Origin: Symbiodinium microadriaticum
Taxonomy: Eukaryota > Sar > Dinophyceae > Suessiales > Symbiodiniaceae
Length of the DNA: 64,000 bases
Assembly: GCA_001939145.1 (NCBI GenBank)
Contig: LSRX01000305.1
Span: forward strand, 525,675-589,674
Reading direction: 5' to 3'
Numbering within the stretch: the first letter of the stretch is position 1; each line of letters starts with the position of its first letter. Made by a program: the position numbers and the translations under genes. The notes beneath the pieces were generated by a model. The model was not told the origin of the DNA and made no database searches. It saw only the letters and a program-made list of their open reading frames with translations. Shown in pieces: positions 19,894 through 30,331 of the stretch.

Positions 19894-19971
19894 ATGGGTG
19901 TTGAAAGTCTCGGGATCCCGGAGCTTCACTCCATGCTGAAGAAGGGAGCCCGGGTGGTTGTTTCACTTTAG
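19894..19971 (+). CDS. Short exon candidate
   Basis: MGVESLGIPELHSMLKKGAR then VVVSL and a TAG that begins the G-strand repeat. A donor gtggtt after KKGAR is more likely. Confidence 0.35.
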   Translation: MGVESLGIPELHSMLKKGARVVVSL

Positions 19972-20200
19972 GGTTTTGGGTTTAAGGTTTAGGGTTTAGG
20001 GTTTAGGGTGTAGGGTAGGGCTTCAGAAATTCTGCAGAGGGCTGTGGCTCCAAGTGCCTAGCAGCCCATTGATTCCTGGACCCGAGTGCCTTTAAGTATG
20101 GACTGTTGGGAATTGCCAGGTCTCATAGACCCTACAGAGCCCTACACCATTAACCCTAAACCCTAAACACTATGAACCCCAAACCCTCAAGCTCCTTCAG

Positions 20201-20257
20201 AGGCCGAAGCCATATACATTCGAAGAGCTCCCCGAACCGACACCCCGGTTCCGGAAA
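20201..20257 (+). CDS. Internal exon candidate, 19 codons
   Basis: Acceptor agctccttcag, frame RPKPYTFEELPEPTPRFRK, donor gtactg. Proline-rich. C-strand repeats upstream. Confidence 0.45.
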
Positions 20258-20820
20258 GTACTGCCTGCATGAACCCAAAAGTATGCAGAATAATCGCCTT
20301 TTATAGGTGTCGAGTCATTTTTTCCGTAGTTTCGGGCTTAGGTACCTCTTGACTTATAGACGTCAGACCTGAAACCAGGCACAGTTTGTCTGGAGCCTAT
20401 GGGGTCAGAAAGCAAGGTACAGCACGCTCTTCGTATCTGCCTGCCTGTCTCACGCCTGGCGATCAGTCCAGATGGACTTCTGGGTCGTCTTGCTGCTCGG
20501 CGATCCTACTGCTCTGAAACCCTGAACCACTTGGTCTGATGCCCTCCGTCATGTCAACCAACTCGCACAGAGAGAAAGCACGCATGCACTTGAACGAAAT
20601 CCTGCGTCCAACATGCGTCTCATCATTATTTGACCTAGAGGGGACCGGGGTACGAGCCAGTGAGAATCAGGCGCTTGTTGGTTCATCCACCCTCTCGGGG
20701 TAATTACGGTTTTCTAGCCAGCGAAGGTGCAAGGACACAACTAAACCAAAGACCCCCAAACCCCAAACCCTAAAAATCTAAACCCTAAAGCCTAATCATT
20801 TAAAAAACCTTGAACCCTAA
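20258..20820. other. Stretch without a supported gene
   Basis: Ordinary-looking sequence with a short C-strand repeat patch at 20745-20822. No exon met my criteria. Confidence 0.4.
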
Positions 20821-20825
20821 ACCAG

Positions 20826-20922
20826 GGACCCAAGGAGCACTAAAGACGTGCTGAAAGATGCTGGGGCTTCTGGATCCTCGAGACTTCTTGGGGTTCTCGG
20901 AGATCTGAGCTCTGACAAGCAG
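20826..20922 (+). CDS. Internal exon candidate
   Basis: Frame DPRSTKDVLKDAGASGSSRL then LGVLGDLSSDKQ. Acceptor aaaccag, donor gtttaa. A family H element begins four bases into the intron. Confidence 0.5.
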
Positions 20923-20926
20923 GTTT

Positions 20927-21079
20927 AATATAGGGGCTTAAATAATTACCAGCACTATTTCGGTGGTTCCTTAGGTAAAGCATAATATAATGGGCCCCAA
21001 AACTTTGGAGATTCCTTGTTGTACGTATAGTATGATGGGTCCCACAACCCTATTCTAAGTCTTAGGGCCCGTATATTAG
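20927..21079. mobile_element. Introner-like element, family H
   Basis: aatataggggcttaaataat / agggcccgtatatt arms with an extended interior. Sits just inside the donor of the exon ending at 20922 and finishes tatattag. The join across it soon meets a stop. Confidence 0.65.
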
Positions 21080-21645
21080 AGCGCCTGAGGCCTCCTAAAA
21101 AGACTTGCCGGAGTGTGCTTATGATTAGGGTTCACGGTTTACCCTAAAGCTCAAAATAGCCCACAAGCCTTATATAGTATGGTCCTGGGGCCCAGAAGCC
21201 TTAACACATGAGTCTTTAGAGCCTTAGGTTTAGGGTTTAAGGATTGGTTTTAAGGGTTTCACGTCATCACCAGCTAGTTTTTAAGTGATGCTTCTCCCCA
21301 ATGAGAGTCTCCTTCAAAAGCTGCCGTTCTTATTCCTCCACGCAGCAGCCGCAATTTTGTATTGCAGGTCCTAAATAAATTGTCAGGCCATGAAAGGTTC
21401 CTTCATTCATACCACCCGGCTTTTTTGTATGGTACCATAAGGGTCCTAGAATCGTTGTCGGGTAAGAAAGGTCCGGAGAAGTAGTGATGGTAACAACCCC
21501 CTTGTAGGCCCGTATAAGTATGCTGCAGCGTATGCCAAATCCGTAGTCTATTTGATAAGGCACCTATATTACATGGTAGAAAAGGGCTCCGCAACCGGAG
21601 TGGCGGTTGTGGTTTGAATGCGCACCTCCTGCACATTGGTACATG

Positions 21646-21812
21646 TATGTATGTATGTATGTATGTATGTATGTATGTATGTATGCATGTATGCATGTAT
21701 GCAGGTATGCATGTATGCATGTATGCATGTATGCATGTATGCATGTATGCATGTATGCATGTATGCATGTATGCATGTATGTATGTATGTATGTATTTAT
21801 GTATGTATGTAT
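21646..21812. repeat. TATG/TGCA tetranucleotide repeat
   Basis: (TATG)n passing into (TGCATGTA)n. The long Cys/Met/Val and His/Thr/Ile open frames are artefacts. Confidence 0.95.
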
Positions 21813-21903
21813 NNNNNNNNNNNNNNNNNNNNNNNNNNNNNNNNNNNNNNNNNNNNNNNNNNNNNNNNNNNNNNNNNNNNNNNNNNNNNNNNNNNNNNNN
21901 NNN
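21813..21903. other. Assembly gap of 91 N
   Basis: Unresolved bases between two microsatellites. Two isolated N also occur at 1647 and 45658. Confidence 1.

Positions 21904-21996
<93 letters not shown>
21904..21996. repeat. TA microsatellite
   Basis: TA run with periodic tatacata, ending in atgcatgcatgcatgc. Confidence 0.95.
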
Positions 21997-22118
21997 ATGC
22001 ATGCATGCATGCATGTTTCTGGGGCTCCCGCCCTCAGAGTAAGATCTTCAGTATATCAAGCGGCCCGAATTCGGCTTCCAAGGCTAGGTTTAGTAGGCTG
22101 CCGTTTTCGAGTCTCCAG

Positions 22119-22357
22119 TTTCGGCAGCATCGGTGAACTCCACGACTTCATGTCGTTTCAAAATGTACACATTTCGCTGCTGAGGTTTTTCCGAGTCTGG
22201 TTCTTGATCCTGCTCATGTTCCTCGCGGGGGACGCGCGGAATAAGCTCAAACCTGCTGGTGTAACTCTCTTCCTCCTGTTCGTGTTTGCAGTGTGGGAAG
22301 CGGGGACACACATGCTCGAAGCTGTGCTGCTTGGCTCAACGCTGGGCGCCGAAATAT
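22119..22357 (+). CDS. Membrane-protein exon
   Basis: Acceptor cgagtctccag, 79 codons. After SIGELHDFMSFQNVHISL it reads LRFFRVWFLILLMFLAG, then KPAGVTLFLLFVFAVWEAG and LEAVLLGSTLGAEI: at least two membrane-span-like segments with charged loops. The donor gtattc leaves one base that pairs with 22484-22617. Transporter-like in feel, but no family recognised. Confidence 0.55.
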
Positions 22358-22386
22358 GTATTCTTTTGCACCATCCTGGGTCTTCC

Positions 22387-22481
22387 CTACCCATAGGCTC
22401 CTTAGTGATTCCTTATTGGGCTTACTTTGTAGGATCCTAAATACCAACCACAAAGAGAACTACCAAGGGGCCTATGGATAT
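22387..22481. mobile_element. Introner-like element, family A
   Basis: ctacccataggctccttagt / taccaaggggcctatgga arms, and the interior aggatcctaaataccaacca matches the copy at 1313. It fills most of the 126-base intron 22358-22483, which ends atatag. Confidence 0.8.
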
Positions 22482-22483
22482 AG

Positions 22484-22617
22484 ACGAATTGCTCCACAAG
22501 CCGGGTGTTGTTCCTAGAGACGTCTCAAGGCTTGGCTGTTACACGCCAAGCCTTGTCTCCCGAGATTGTTTGGACTCATTTCGCGTTCGGGCTTGTCTCA
22601 GGGCAGAAAGAGTGTAG
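22484..22617 (+). CDS. Exon candidate after a family A intron
   Basis: In phase with the membrane exon it reads YELLHKPGVVPRDVSRLGC, YTPSLVSRDCLDSFRVRACL, then RAERV and stop. A second frame is open over the whole stretch to 22696, so the choice rests on phase only. Confidence 0.4.
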
Positions 22618-22692
22618 GACCAGATTCTGTGGCAGTCAGAGAGCGTTTCAGCCTTCCAGATCCAGGATCATAGGAGGAGCAGAAGCCCAACG
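22618..22692 (+). CDS. Overlapping alternative exon
   Basis: Acceptor gagtgtag, frame DQILWQSESVSAFQIQDHRR then SRSPT, strong donor gtaagg. 75 bases, in phase at both ends. Confidence 0.35.
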
Positions 22693-22855
22693 GTAAGGTC
22701 GACTGCAGGACTTGGCTGGTTGAGCGTGTTAGTGTTGTGCCGATCGGCCGTGGCACTTTCAGGAACCGACACATCGTCCTGAGCAACCTATGACTGTAAT
22801 TTAAGTCCGCCCGATGTCAGGGTAAGCCGTGATATCACTAGTCCCGCTGTTTAAT

Positions 22856-23038
22856 TCACACTTGCTTTTGAAACGGGGTTTGCAACAGCAGTTCTAGCAG
22901 CAAGCCGTTCTTTTCGAGCTCGAGGTCCTTCTTGCGCCTCCGCCCGCCTCCGCCGGAAGCTTGACTTGGATGCTGTTGATCTGATGTCTCGGCTTCAAAC
23001 GCTTCACAGAAAAGCTCAACCTTGAGACCTAACCGGCA
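22856..23038 (-). CDS. Minus-strand terminal exon candidate
   Basis: On the minus strand an acceptor (acttattgcag) opens CRLGLKVELFCEAFEAETSD, then ASGGGGRRRKKDLELEKNGL and a Leu-rich end with a stop. The Gly-Arg-Lys patch followed by an acidic helix is protein-like. One of few minus-strand candidates in the window. Confidence 0.35.
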   Translation of the reverse strand, partial: CRLGLKVELFCEAFEAETSDQQHPSQASGGGGRRRKKDLELEKNGLLLELLLQTPFQKQV

Positions 23039-23690
23039 CTGCAATAAGTCGACATGCAGCGCAGAACTGGAACTATCCCTAAGAGTCCGTGTCCATGTAC
23101 CCACAGGCACCGATAGAGGAACCCCTTCAAGCCCCAAATATGTAGTGTATAGTTACACGGACCCCTAGAACAAGGCAGATTGCAAACCATTGCACTTAAA
23201 GACTGATTTCGCAGCCCCTGCAGCGGCATAGGGTGATTCCCCGAGGCTCGAACAGCCCTTGTTCAAGCGATATTCCGATGAGTCGTGGCATGTTTCCTGA
23301 ACAAGGGAATCTTGTCCTAGGTTGAGGGACGGAATGGGTTTAGGTAAACGATATCTGCATAACCTCGAAGACGCATCCACAAAAGATAGTCGTAGATTTC
23401 GCCTCTCTTGTCGCGAGCAACAAATTAGTCACCCATATAATAGCTGACATATACTGGCATATGAATTTCACCACCTACTTGTAGCCACAAAACGCGGTGG
23501 CATGAGGCGACAAACCTTGCAAAACCCGAAGCCACGTGCCTGCTCTTTAGGGGTTTAGGGTTTAGGGTTTAGGGTAGGAAGCTGCCTAAAACCAAGGCCC
23601 TAAGAATCCCCAAACTCCAATCCCTCTGGTGGACCCAAAACCCGAACTTCTACACCAAAATTCCCCCAAATCCCAAAGCCGAAGTCTATG
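23039..23690. other. Mostly non-coding
   Basis: Degenerate family J sequence near 23080-23150 and a short G-strand repeat patch at 23550-23572. A minus-strand frame (23165-23355, ...LNLGQDSLVQETCHDSSEYR...) follows an acceptor-like sequence but ends in a stop without a partner. Confidence 0.3.
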
Positions 23691-23697
23691 GGCTCAG

Positions 23698-23734
23698 GGA
23701 GCTCAGGGGGTCGTAGCCCTTGCTGAAAATCGAA
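23698..23734 (+). CDS. Short internal exon candidate
   Basis: Frame GAQGVVALAENR between acceptor atgggctcag and donor gtttag. C-strand-like sequence before, G-strand after. Confidence 0.35.
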
Positions 23735-24150
23735 GTTTAGCGCTTCAGGTCCAAGTGGAGGGTTTCACGTTTAGTTTTGGTTTTCGGGTTTCCCCCTGAA
23801 CCCTAAACCGCAAAAAGGGTAATGGGAACTCCCTAAAACCCTAAGCCCCAAAAGGGTAATGGGTACTCCCTAAACCCTAAACCGGTAAGCATCTAATCTG
23901 GCCCCGAGCCCGTCCCTGCAGCTTAAGGTAGGGTACGCTGAGGCTCCAAGTGCCGAAACAAGCAGACACTCCCCAAAGTGCTTACCTGCAGTACTACTAT
24001 CCCAAGCCCAAAAGTACCCAACTGTTGGAGACTTTGGACCGCTAGAGTCGTGTTATATATAAAGACCGCACAGAACGGTCCATGAGATCCTTTTCAAGCT
24101 TTGATGTCAGGGTAAAACCTCTGAATCGGAGCCAAGCCTCTCGCAACCAG

Positions 24151-24268
24151 GAGTCGGGTCGGTGGCGGATGCTCGCGGCCATTGGGTTCTACATATCACA
24201 GTCCTCTTGGACTTTTCATGCAGCTTGCTTTCATTGGTCATTGCTGGGGGGCCTAAGGATCCATATGG
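24151..24268 (+). CDS. Exon candidate ending at a family D donor
   Basis: Acceptor cgcaaccag, frame ESGRWRMLAAIGFYISQSSW, then HAACFHWSLLGGLRIHM. The donor gtagtt is the start of the family D element. Hydrophobic and possibly one membrane span. A resemblance to the light-harvesting GRWAML motif was considered and not accepted. Confidence 0.45.
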
Positions 24269-24367
24269 GTAGTTTTCTAAAGCAGTGTCCCTTTTAGGTT
24301 TTAATAAGGGTGCCGTGCTATATTGGGGACCCAACAGGGGAACCTAATATAGAGAACTACCCATATG
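24261..24367. mobile_element. Introner-like element, family D
   Basis: ccatatgggtagttttctaa / atagagaactacccatatg arms. The interior ataagggtgccgt is shared with the copies near 27250 and 33938. Confidence 0.85.
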
Positions 24368-24802
24368 CTTTGGCCTTAAAGTACGCAGTCCCTATGTAGG
24401 TACCTTGGGGCCGAAGTATATACTATTTTGGTACATGGTCCCTTAAACCCTAAACCTTATGAAAACCTCAAGGGCACCCTGAAAGGAACCCAAATGTTAG
24501 GGTCCACTGAAGGCGTGTGGCCTTCGGTCCCTGCGATAGAGGGCTTTGCTGGAAGGGGGGGCGGTTGACATCGTAGGATGGGAGGAGTGAAGTTCGGTGT
24601 TAAGGGGGGTCACTTTTCGGTTTGGATGGAAGCTTCAGGGTTTGGGGTTTAGGGTTTAGGGCTTAGCGTTTAGTTCTGCGTTGAGGACGAATTGATCGCA
24701 AGTTTCGGACACAGGGTTAAGTGCTCAAGCACATGGCTGCCGATTGCAGAGTCCAGGACGCAGGACTGCAATCGAAACTGCAACATGTCATCCCTAGACC
24801 CC

Positions 24803-24914
24803 ACCCTAAGGGTCCAAGTGCCTAGTTATCGTATACTCTCCCGAATGGTAACCTACATAACTACCATCCGAAACCTAAGTACCTAATTATTGGGTCCTTT
24901 GGACCCTTAGGGTC
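24803..24914. mobile_element. Inverted-repeat element, family J type
   Basis: ccctaagggtccaagtgcct / cctttggacccttaggg arms, and the interior has its own smaller mirror (atggtaacctacataactac). Confidence 0.7.
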
Positions 24915-25030
24915 ACATCCCGAAGTTCAGGCAGAAAAGTCCGGCAATCCCAAAGCCCTTCTCGCCCTGAGCTTGGGGTTTAGGGATTAGGGCTTAGGGT
25001 TTCAGGGAGCTTCCAAAGCCTACACTGCAG

Positions 25031-25129
25031 GAGTTTGCCATGTCGTTCTACACGCTTTCACTGATCATCATTGGCCTGCTGTATCATTTTCGCCGGCTCA
25101 TGGATGGAGCGCTCCTGCCCCCGGACTAA
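25031..25129 (+). CDS. Terminal exon candidate with membrane helix
   Basis: Acceptor cctacactgcag, frame EFAMSFYTLSLIIIGLLYHF then RRLMDGALLPPD and TAA. The LSLIIIGLLYHF stretch is a membrane span followed by basic residues, consistent with the C-terminus of a membrane protein. Confidence 0.6.
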   Translation, partial: EFAMSFYTLSLIIIGLLYHFRRLMDGALLPPD

Positions 25130-26378
25130 CGAGTTTGAGTTTGTGTTTTCGTTTTTCACTTTGGCAATATGGTTGGACCAGGTCGCTTGGGTTTCTGGTT
25201 CAAGGTTTGGTAGTTCAGGGTTATCCGGTTACGGGTTATGGGTATGTTTGAGGCTGTTTGAGGTTCAGGTTCAAGGACCACAACAACCGTCAGACATGGA
25301 ACTGAGCATGTCTGAAAAACCCGCCCATGCTGGAGAGGAACCCCTGTACCGCAGAATGTCAGGGCCTTTTGGGTTTGGGGTTTAGGGCTAGCAGTCTGAT
25401 TTAGTAAACAATATCTGGTTAAAGTTACTATGGAAGTATGCAAGAATATACTCGCTATTCACGTGATGCGGGCCCCTGTGCTGTACTACCCCTTGTCAAA
25501 TCCGACATAGCTCTTCCTCGCGGCAGCCCAAATTTCGTATGCCACGTATAGCAAGGGATTTAGGCACCTAAACGTGTACTACTCTTATTCGTTAGCATTC
25601 CCCAGTATATCTGTAGTGTAAAGTATAAAACCTCCCCATCAACAACAAGCACTACCTGCTGGGGTGAAGGCCTGCCTAGCCATTTAGTTTGTGTTATTTA
25701 CTGGTGCGCTGAATTCCTACACAGCTTTGTGGGTGAGGGTTTCGATCCCAATTCCTTTGTTGCGTCCGTTGTTGTATTTGTTTGAGTATCTGTCCCTGGA
25801 ACATAAAACCAACAACAGGCTATTCACAAGGCCTCTGCTTTTCTGCCTGCAATGTCCTCAGCCAAGCCTCTGCAAGCTCTGAACAGCTCACCCATGCCTA
25901 ATATACACTTCGAAATTCAACGATACTGGTATCCCCTTACAGTCCTTTTCATTCAAGCATGTCGCGATATACCCTAAAGCCCCGAATGGCATCCCATATG
26001 TCAATCAATCAGTATATATATATATATATAGATATATATATATATATATATTCAGAAGCCCTCTCTATGTATTTAGACATTGCCAAAATACCCCTCAACA
26101 TCCAATGCCAACTATCAAGTCACCGAAGGCAAGAGATGTAACACCTCACACCTGCAAAACAAAAACAAGTCCATCTTCCTTGTGGAATTTAGTGTTTAGG
26201 ATTCACTGTTCTTGTGAGCAAATTTTGGAGGATGGGCTCGGGCTGAGTGTTTAGGGTATTTGAGACGTTGTTTCCTTCCTGGGTTCTGGAGCATTGCTCC
26301 TAAAGCCCAGACGCTTTAGACACAAATCCTTAAGTTACTAGCTTAAGTTGGTCTTAAGCCCGAAGACAGCTTATCCAG
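25130..26378. other. Stretch with no strong exon
   Basis: An open frame at 25691-25882 (hydrophobic, MLFTGALNSYTALWVRV...) has no clear splice sites. A TA microsatellite lies at 26015-26053. Confidence 0.35.
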
Positions 26379-26475
26379 GTCTGCCACGCCTGACACGTGG
26401 CTTTACTTGCATCCGATGTGGACGGCGATCCTTATTGGATTCAAGGCTGGCTGCGGTAGCGGTGGGACGAATTAG
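26379..26475 (+). CDS. Terminal exon candidate
   Basis: Acceptor agcttatccag, frame SATPDTWLYLHPMWTAILIG then FKAGCGSGGTN and TAG. Two other frames are open. Confidence 0.4.
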
Positions 26476-26814
26476 AGTTATCCCTATACCCTACACCCTG
26501 TTATCGAGTTTGGGGCCTAGGGTTTCCAGGCTGTCAGAGTCTGGGGATTTTAGGCTTCAGAGCAGCTTACACTTGCAAGCATACATACATCCATCGAGAC
26601 ACTACTTATAACATTGCTTTGTAGTCATTGCAAGCTTACTTTCTTCTTGCATTTCCTTAATGCCGATATTTACTCGAAGACTTCACTTCTATGGTTTAGG
26701 GTTTCGGGATTAGGATCTAGGATTTAGGGTCGAGGGTCTGGGAAACGAAGCTTTCAAGCGGGACACAGCCCTAAGAACTAGGTACACATGCACTCGCGCT
26801 TGCTCTCGGCGCAG

Positions 26815-26872
26815 GGCTGGGGAGCGTCATGACGGGGATCAGGGGCTGGAGAAGACGTTGCAGCATGATTAG
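26815..26872 (+). CDS. Exon candidate
   Basis: Acceptor tctcggcgcag, frame AGERHDGDQGLEKTLQHD, then a TAG that opens the G-strand repeat. Confidence 0.35.
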
Positions 26873-26935
26873 GGTTTAGGGTTCTGCCTACCACTGAGGC
26901 CCAAATCCTTGGCTTTGACGCCAAGCCTAAAAATT

Positions 26936-27049
26936 CCACACCCTAAAGCCCTAAAGCCCTAAATTCTAAACCCGAAAACCCTAGACCTTAAATTCGGAAC
27001 CGAAAATAAAATCCTAGAGCCCTAGAACCCCCAAAAAACCCTAAACCAA
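26936..27049. repeat. Telomere-type repeat tract, C strand
   Basis: CCCTAAA and AACCCTAGA variants ending at the acceptor of the next exon. Confidence 0.85.
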
Positions 27050-27057
27050 ATAAGGAG

Positions 27058-27118
27058 GTCTGGAACCTCCGGGTCAAGGAGCCTCCGGGCCCGGTGGAGA
27101 TCTGTGGAGCTTTTTTGG
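27058..27118 (+). CDS. Internal exon candidate
   Basis: Frame VWNLRVKEPPGPVEICGAFL, ending at a family D type donor (gtagttcttt). GC-rich third positions. Confidence 0.5.
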
Positions 27119-27210
27119 GTAGTTCTTTAAAAAATTTAGGATCCAAAAGTAGATCCCTTGAAGGGGTTCCAAATTAGGGGTTCTACTTTTGGATTTTTTC
27201 GGGGTCTGGG
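27119..27210. mobile_element. Composite of family D left end and family C element
   Basis: gtagttctttaaaaaattta (D left end) runs directly into aggatccaaaagtagatccc and the C right arm attttttcggggtctggg. Confidence 0.75.
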
Positions 27211-27827
27211 TTAGGGTCCCTCAGGTTTAGGGTTGAGGGATTAGGGTCCCTTAGAAGGGTGCCGTACTATGTTCGGTGGGACTTAAGAAGGCATCTTAAC
27301 TCGGAGAAATACCTTTATGTGGTCACTTTGTACCGAGGCCTTAAAATTGTTGAGAGAGGTTCAAACACATTAACTTTAGGACCAAAGTGTGGCTGCATGG
27401 ACCCTTAGGGAAAACAGCGTGAGAGGCAAATCAGCTGGTCATACAGCTCCTTGCTGTCCGATCTTTCGGCAACTTGGCCACGTCTCGTGTTAGGAAACTT
27501 CAGCAGTTCAGGATTTTGGCTTCGGGGCGTACATTGGGTTTACGGTGACCTGAGCCGATCTGTAAGCTCCAGCAGAGACACCTCGTTAACATAAATGGTC
27601 TATTTTGAAGACCTTGTCGAGATTGTTTGCTTGCTGCGTTAACGTCACATCATAGGTTCGACATTCACGGCAGCGTCCGTGGAGAATCCCCATGCGGTTT
27701 ACCTTTGTGAAGTTTGTTGAACTGCCGAACTGGTGCTGAACTTCCGTTACATGGACCGCTTTGTGTTCGGGTCTCCGCTTTTCCAGGCTTCCCCAAGTTT
27801 AACATATGACGTTGATCTTCGTTTCAG

Positions 27828-27881
27828 ATCCCGGCACCCAGATGCCCTCACTGTTCGCCTACTGACAAGGCCTCCGTGACG
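27828..27881 (+). CDS. Internal exon candidate with CxxC
   Basis: Acceptor gatcttcgtttcag, frame IPAPRCPHCSPTDKASVT, donor gtgttt. CPHC could be half of a zinc site. Confidence 0.5.
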
Positions 27882-27921
27882 GTGTTTTGTTTTTTGTGTG
27901 TGCGTGCTGCGGCTTATGCAG

Positions 27922-27964
27922 GGAGTTGCAAGGGCTCGCAGGGGTCTTGAAGAAAACAACGAAG
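27922..27964 (+). CDS. Internal exon candidate after a 40-base intron
   Basis: In phase with the previous exon it reads GVARARRGLEENNE. Acceptor gcggcttatgcag, donor gttacc, though the frame stays open another ~28 bases. Confidence 0.4.
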
Positions 27965-28011
27965 GTTACCTGACGCTTGCGATTGTGTCTGGTATTTTTC
28001 CGCTTGTATAG

Positions 28012-28155
28012 ATTCGGTTCGACGCTCTGCTGTTCCTGGTGTCAGGTCAGTATGTAGTTCCTGCCTACCGATCCATCTTCGATCGGTCGTCGCTGATGTT
28101 CATGGCCTTTGCTGCTTGGCGAAGCTCCGAAAGCCCTAAAGCTCCTAGGTCGTAG
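28012..28155 (+). CDS. Terminal exon candidate, 47 codons
   Basis: Acceptor cgcttgtatag, frame IRFDALLFLVSGQYVVPAYR, SIFDRSSLMFMAFAAWRSSE, then SPKAPRS and TAG. Two hydrophobic patches. The phase with 27922-27964 is not resolved. Confidence 0.5.
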   Translation: MRFDALLFLVSGQYVVPAYRSIFDRSSLMFMAFAAWRSSESPKAPRS

Positions 28156-28461
28156 GTAGCATTAGGGAGACCCCTGAAAGGGGACCTTCTTCACCGTACT
28201 TCTGGCTCTCTTTAAAAGGGACCGTATTGAGAGGGTCTATCTCCCCAAAAGTCCCTCTAATCCTAAACCTTATATTCAGGGGCGACTTGAGATGCAGGAG
28301 AAGAAAGTTCTTGGTCACAGCATCCAGCTGTTCCTAAGCCACATGTTCCGAAGACTCAAGCTCCTAAGGTTTACGGTTTGGGGTTTGAGGTTTCCGGTTG
28401 AAGGACCGGGAGGGAGTTCTTTAAAAGACCCTTGAGGCTAAAGTCTATGCCCGTATGTCAG

Positions 28462-28545
28462 TCGCTGGATCATGAGGGGAAGCTCCTCAACCTCACTACC
28501 GAAAGCCGAACGCAGAACCCGCATTTTGGGAGTCTGCACAACTAA
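28462..28545 (+). CDS. Terminal exon candidate
   Basis: Acceptor cccgtatgtcag, frame SLDHEGKLLNLTTESRTQ then NPHFGSLHN and TAA. A second frame after a nearby cag (VMAGASRAISGIGSRRRELS, 28553-28615) is also open. Confidence 0.45.
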   Translation, partial: SLDHEGKLLNLTTESRTQNPHFGSLHN

Positions 28546-28712
28546 AGAGCAGGTTATGGCAGGCGCCTCAAGGGCCATCTCAGGCATCGGATCCCGTAGA
28601 CGCGAGCTTTCTTGATCCTGAGACCCCTACTGAGGCCGTCAATCTCAACTTTTAGGCATCTTTACACGAAATCATGCGAAAACCCTAAACCCTATAGGCC
28701 CTAGGCCCTATA

Positions 28713-28826
28713 CACCTAGGTCCCTGAGTAGTACCCTTTTGCCCTTTTTATTTTAGGGCCCCCTTACTAAAACCGAATAGTAGGAAGAAGGGTACCCAAA
28801 TTATAAAGGGGCCACTCAGGAACCAA
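28713..28826. mobile_element. Introner-like element, family I
   Basis: cacctaggtccctgagtagt / aggggccactcaggaacc arms around gcccccttactaaaaccgaa. Confidence 0.8.
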
Positions 28827-28875
28827 GAAACCCTCACAACCCTAACCGGCCCAAGAGACGACAGACAGATCGGAG

Positions 28876-28972
28876 GTGGGTCTGAACTACATCTCATCGG
28901 TGCTTGCGTACTATGCCATTCCTGTGCAGCAGTTCCGGGGCCACGACCCAGAGACCCGACGGCATCTGCAGG
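28876..28972 (+). CDS. Internal exon, well supported
   Basis: Frame VGLNYISSVLAYYAIPVQ then QFRGHDPETRRHLQ. GC-rich third positions, acceptor agatcggag, donor gttcct. Repeat orientation flips from C strand before to G strand after. Amphipathic helix followed by a charged turn, unknown family. Confidence 0.6.
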
Positions 28973-28999
28973 GTTCCTTTTAGGAGGTTTAGGGTTTAG

Positions 29000-29076
29000 G
29001 GTTTAGGGTTTTAGGGTTTTTTGTTTTTTTTTTAAGGGTTTGGGGTTTAGGGTTGAGGTTTGAGGGTTAAGGGTTT
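29000..29076. repeat. Telomere-type repeat tract, G strand
   Basis: gtttagggtttaggg followed by a T run and further units. Confidence 0.9.
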
Positions 29077-29240
29077 AGGGCTTCCATCACGTTCCATCAC
29101 GGTACTTTGAGTGTTTGGGTTTTCTGCAAGGGCTTGTTTTGGGTCTAGCCCTCACGAGTATAATTCAAGGTTCTGGTTAATGCGTGAGATTTAGGATTTC
29201 GGGCTAGGTTTCTCCTATAAACCCTTCACCCTAAGCCTAG

Positions 29241-29284
29241 TGGCATTCCAAGATCCAGATGATGGAGGCTTGAAGCTTGAAACG
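29241..29284 (+). CDS. Internal exon candidate
   Basis: Frame AFQDPDDGGLKLET with an excellent donor gtaagt. Acidic turn. Confidence 0.5.
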
Positions 29285-29490
29285 GTAAGTTTTAACTGAA
29301 GCACTGCGAATCCCTTTTACATCAGCTTACTTCATTGAGCATTGAACCTCAACACCCTGATTCCTTTGAATTGGTATTTTTTATTGTCAATCTCCGCTCA
29401 TAGCAATGTGAATATTACTGCTCTTCGGTTCTGCTTTGCTTGTCATTGGTTGCTGTCGCTCTACTTCTCTACTGCTGTTGAAAGCCGCAG

Positions 29491-29582
29491 TGCCAGGGCA
29501 TGGATGCTCTTTAAAGCGAGCCCTGAGATTGAACACCGACAGCACGACATTGCGAACTTGAGAAACGATGCAGATGCTGTGG
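29491..29582 (+). CDS. Internal exon candidate
   Basis: Acceptor gaaagccgcag after a pyrimidine-rich stretch, frame ARAWMLFKASPEIEHRQH then DIANLRNDADAV, donor gtaagg. Does not join 29241-29284 in phase, so an exon may lie between or the pair is wrong. Confidence 0.5.
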
Positions 29583-29984
29583 GTAAGGGTTTTACAAGCA
29601 CCCTCCAAGTACCGTGCAATAGAAGCCTCAATTATGGTCCTTGATATTGAGTAATTAGGCTCTGCTACAGGGCAGTTTGGGGCGTGTTGGAAAGCTCTAT
29701 GTGTCTAGGGTCTGTTTGCAGGCGGCAGGGTACAAGGCCCGATCCATGTCAAGGTGGGTGTGGGTTACAAATTCAAGTCCTCATGCACAATGCAAGTGCT
29801 GATACATGTGCCATGTAGGTGTATATGTGTGTCTACAGCCTATGTGCTGTATACTGTTTACTGTATACTATGTTCTACATCTGCTATACCGCGATCATTG
29901 TTGCCTCAATTCCCTCTTCCGAAAGTACATTCGTTTTCGGTTCCTGCTGCATCATGCATGTGTAAATATGCGGATAGGTGCATC

Positions 29985-30152
29985 AGTGCATACATACATA
30001 TACATAAACATATACATAAACATATACATATACATGTACATATGCATATACATATACCTATACGTATACGTATACATATACATATACATATGCACATACA
30101 TATACAAATACATAGACAGACATATACAGATATACATATATATATACACATA
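29985..30152. repeat. CATATA microsatellite
   Basis: catatacatataca units with G substitutions. Several long Tyr/Ile/His open frames are artefacts. Confidence 0.95.
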
Positions 30153-30201
30153 ACAGATGTTGACATTTGTATGTGTATGCGTATATTTCCGTCATTCGCA
30201 G

Positions 30202-30331
30202 TAACCCCATTACCAAAAAACTACACTCCGAAATACTTGACCTCAAAACGCGAAGCACTCGTTTCAACCCCAAGGACCTGAAGGGCCAGGTGTACATTGA
30301 GCACCTCGGCAGAAGACTCCATGGTGCTACG
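30202..30331 (+). CDS. Internal exon, well supported
   Basis: Acceptor ttccgtcattcgcag, 43 codons NPITKKLHSEILDLKTRS, TRFNPKDLKGQVYIEHLG, RRLHGAT, then donor gtttagggtt. The donor is the telomere-type repeat. Unknown family. Confidence 0.6.

Noticed and set aside
21403-22014. Long open frames of Tyr/Ile/His/Cys repeats around the gap on both strands
   Set aside because: Translations of simple repeats running through N; no coding value.
24151-24268. Possible light-harvesting protein helix (GRWRMLAAIGFY)
   Set aside because: The chlorophyll-binding motif needs Glu five residues before the Arg; that residue is Asn here, and no second helix motif was found nearby.
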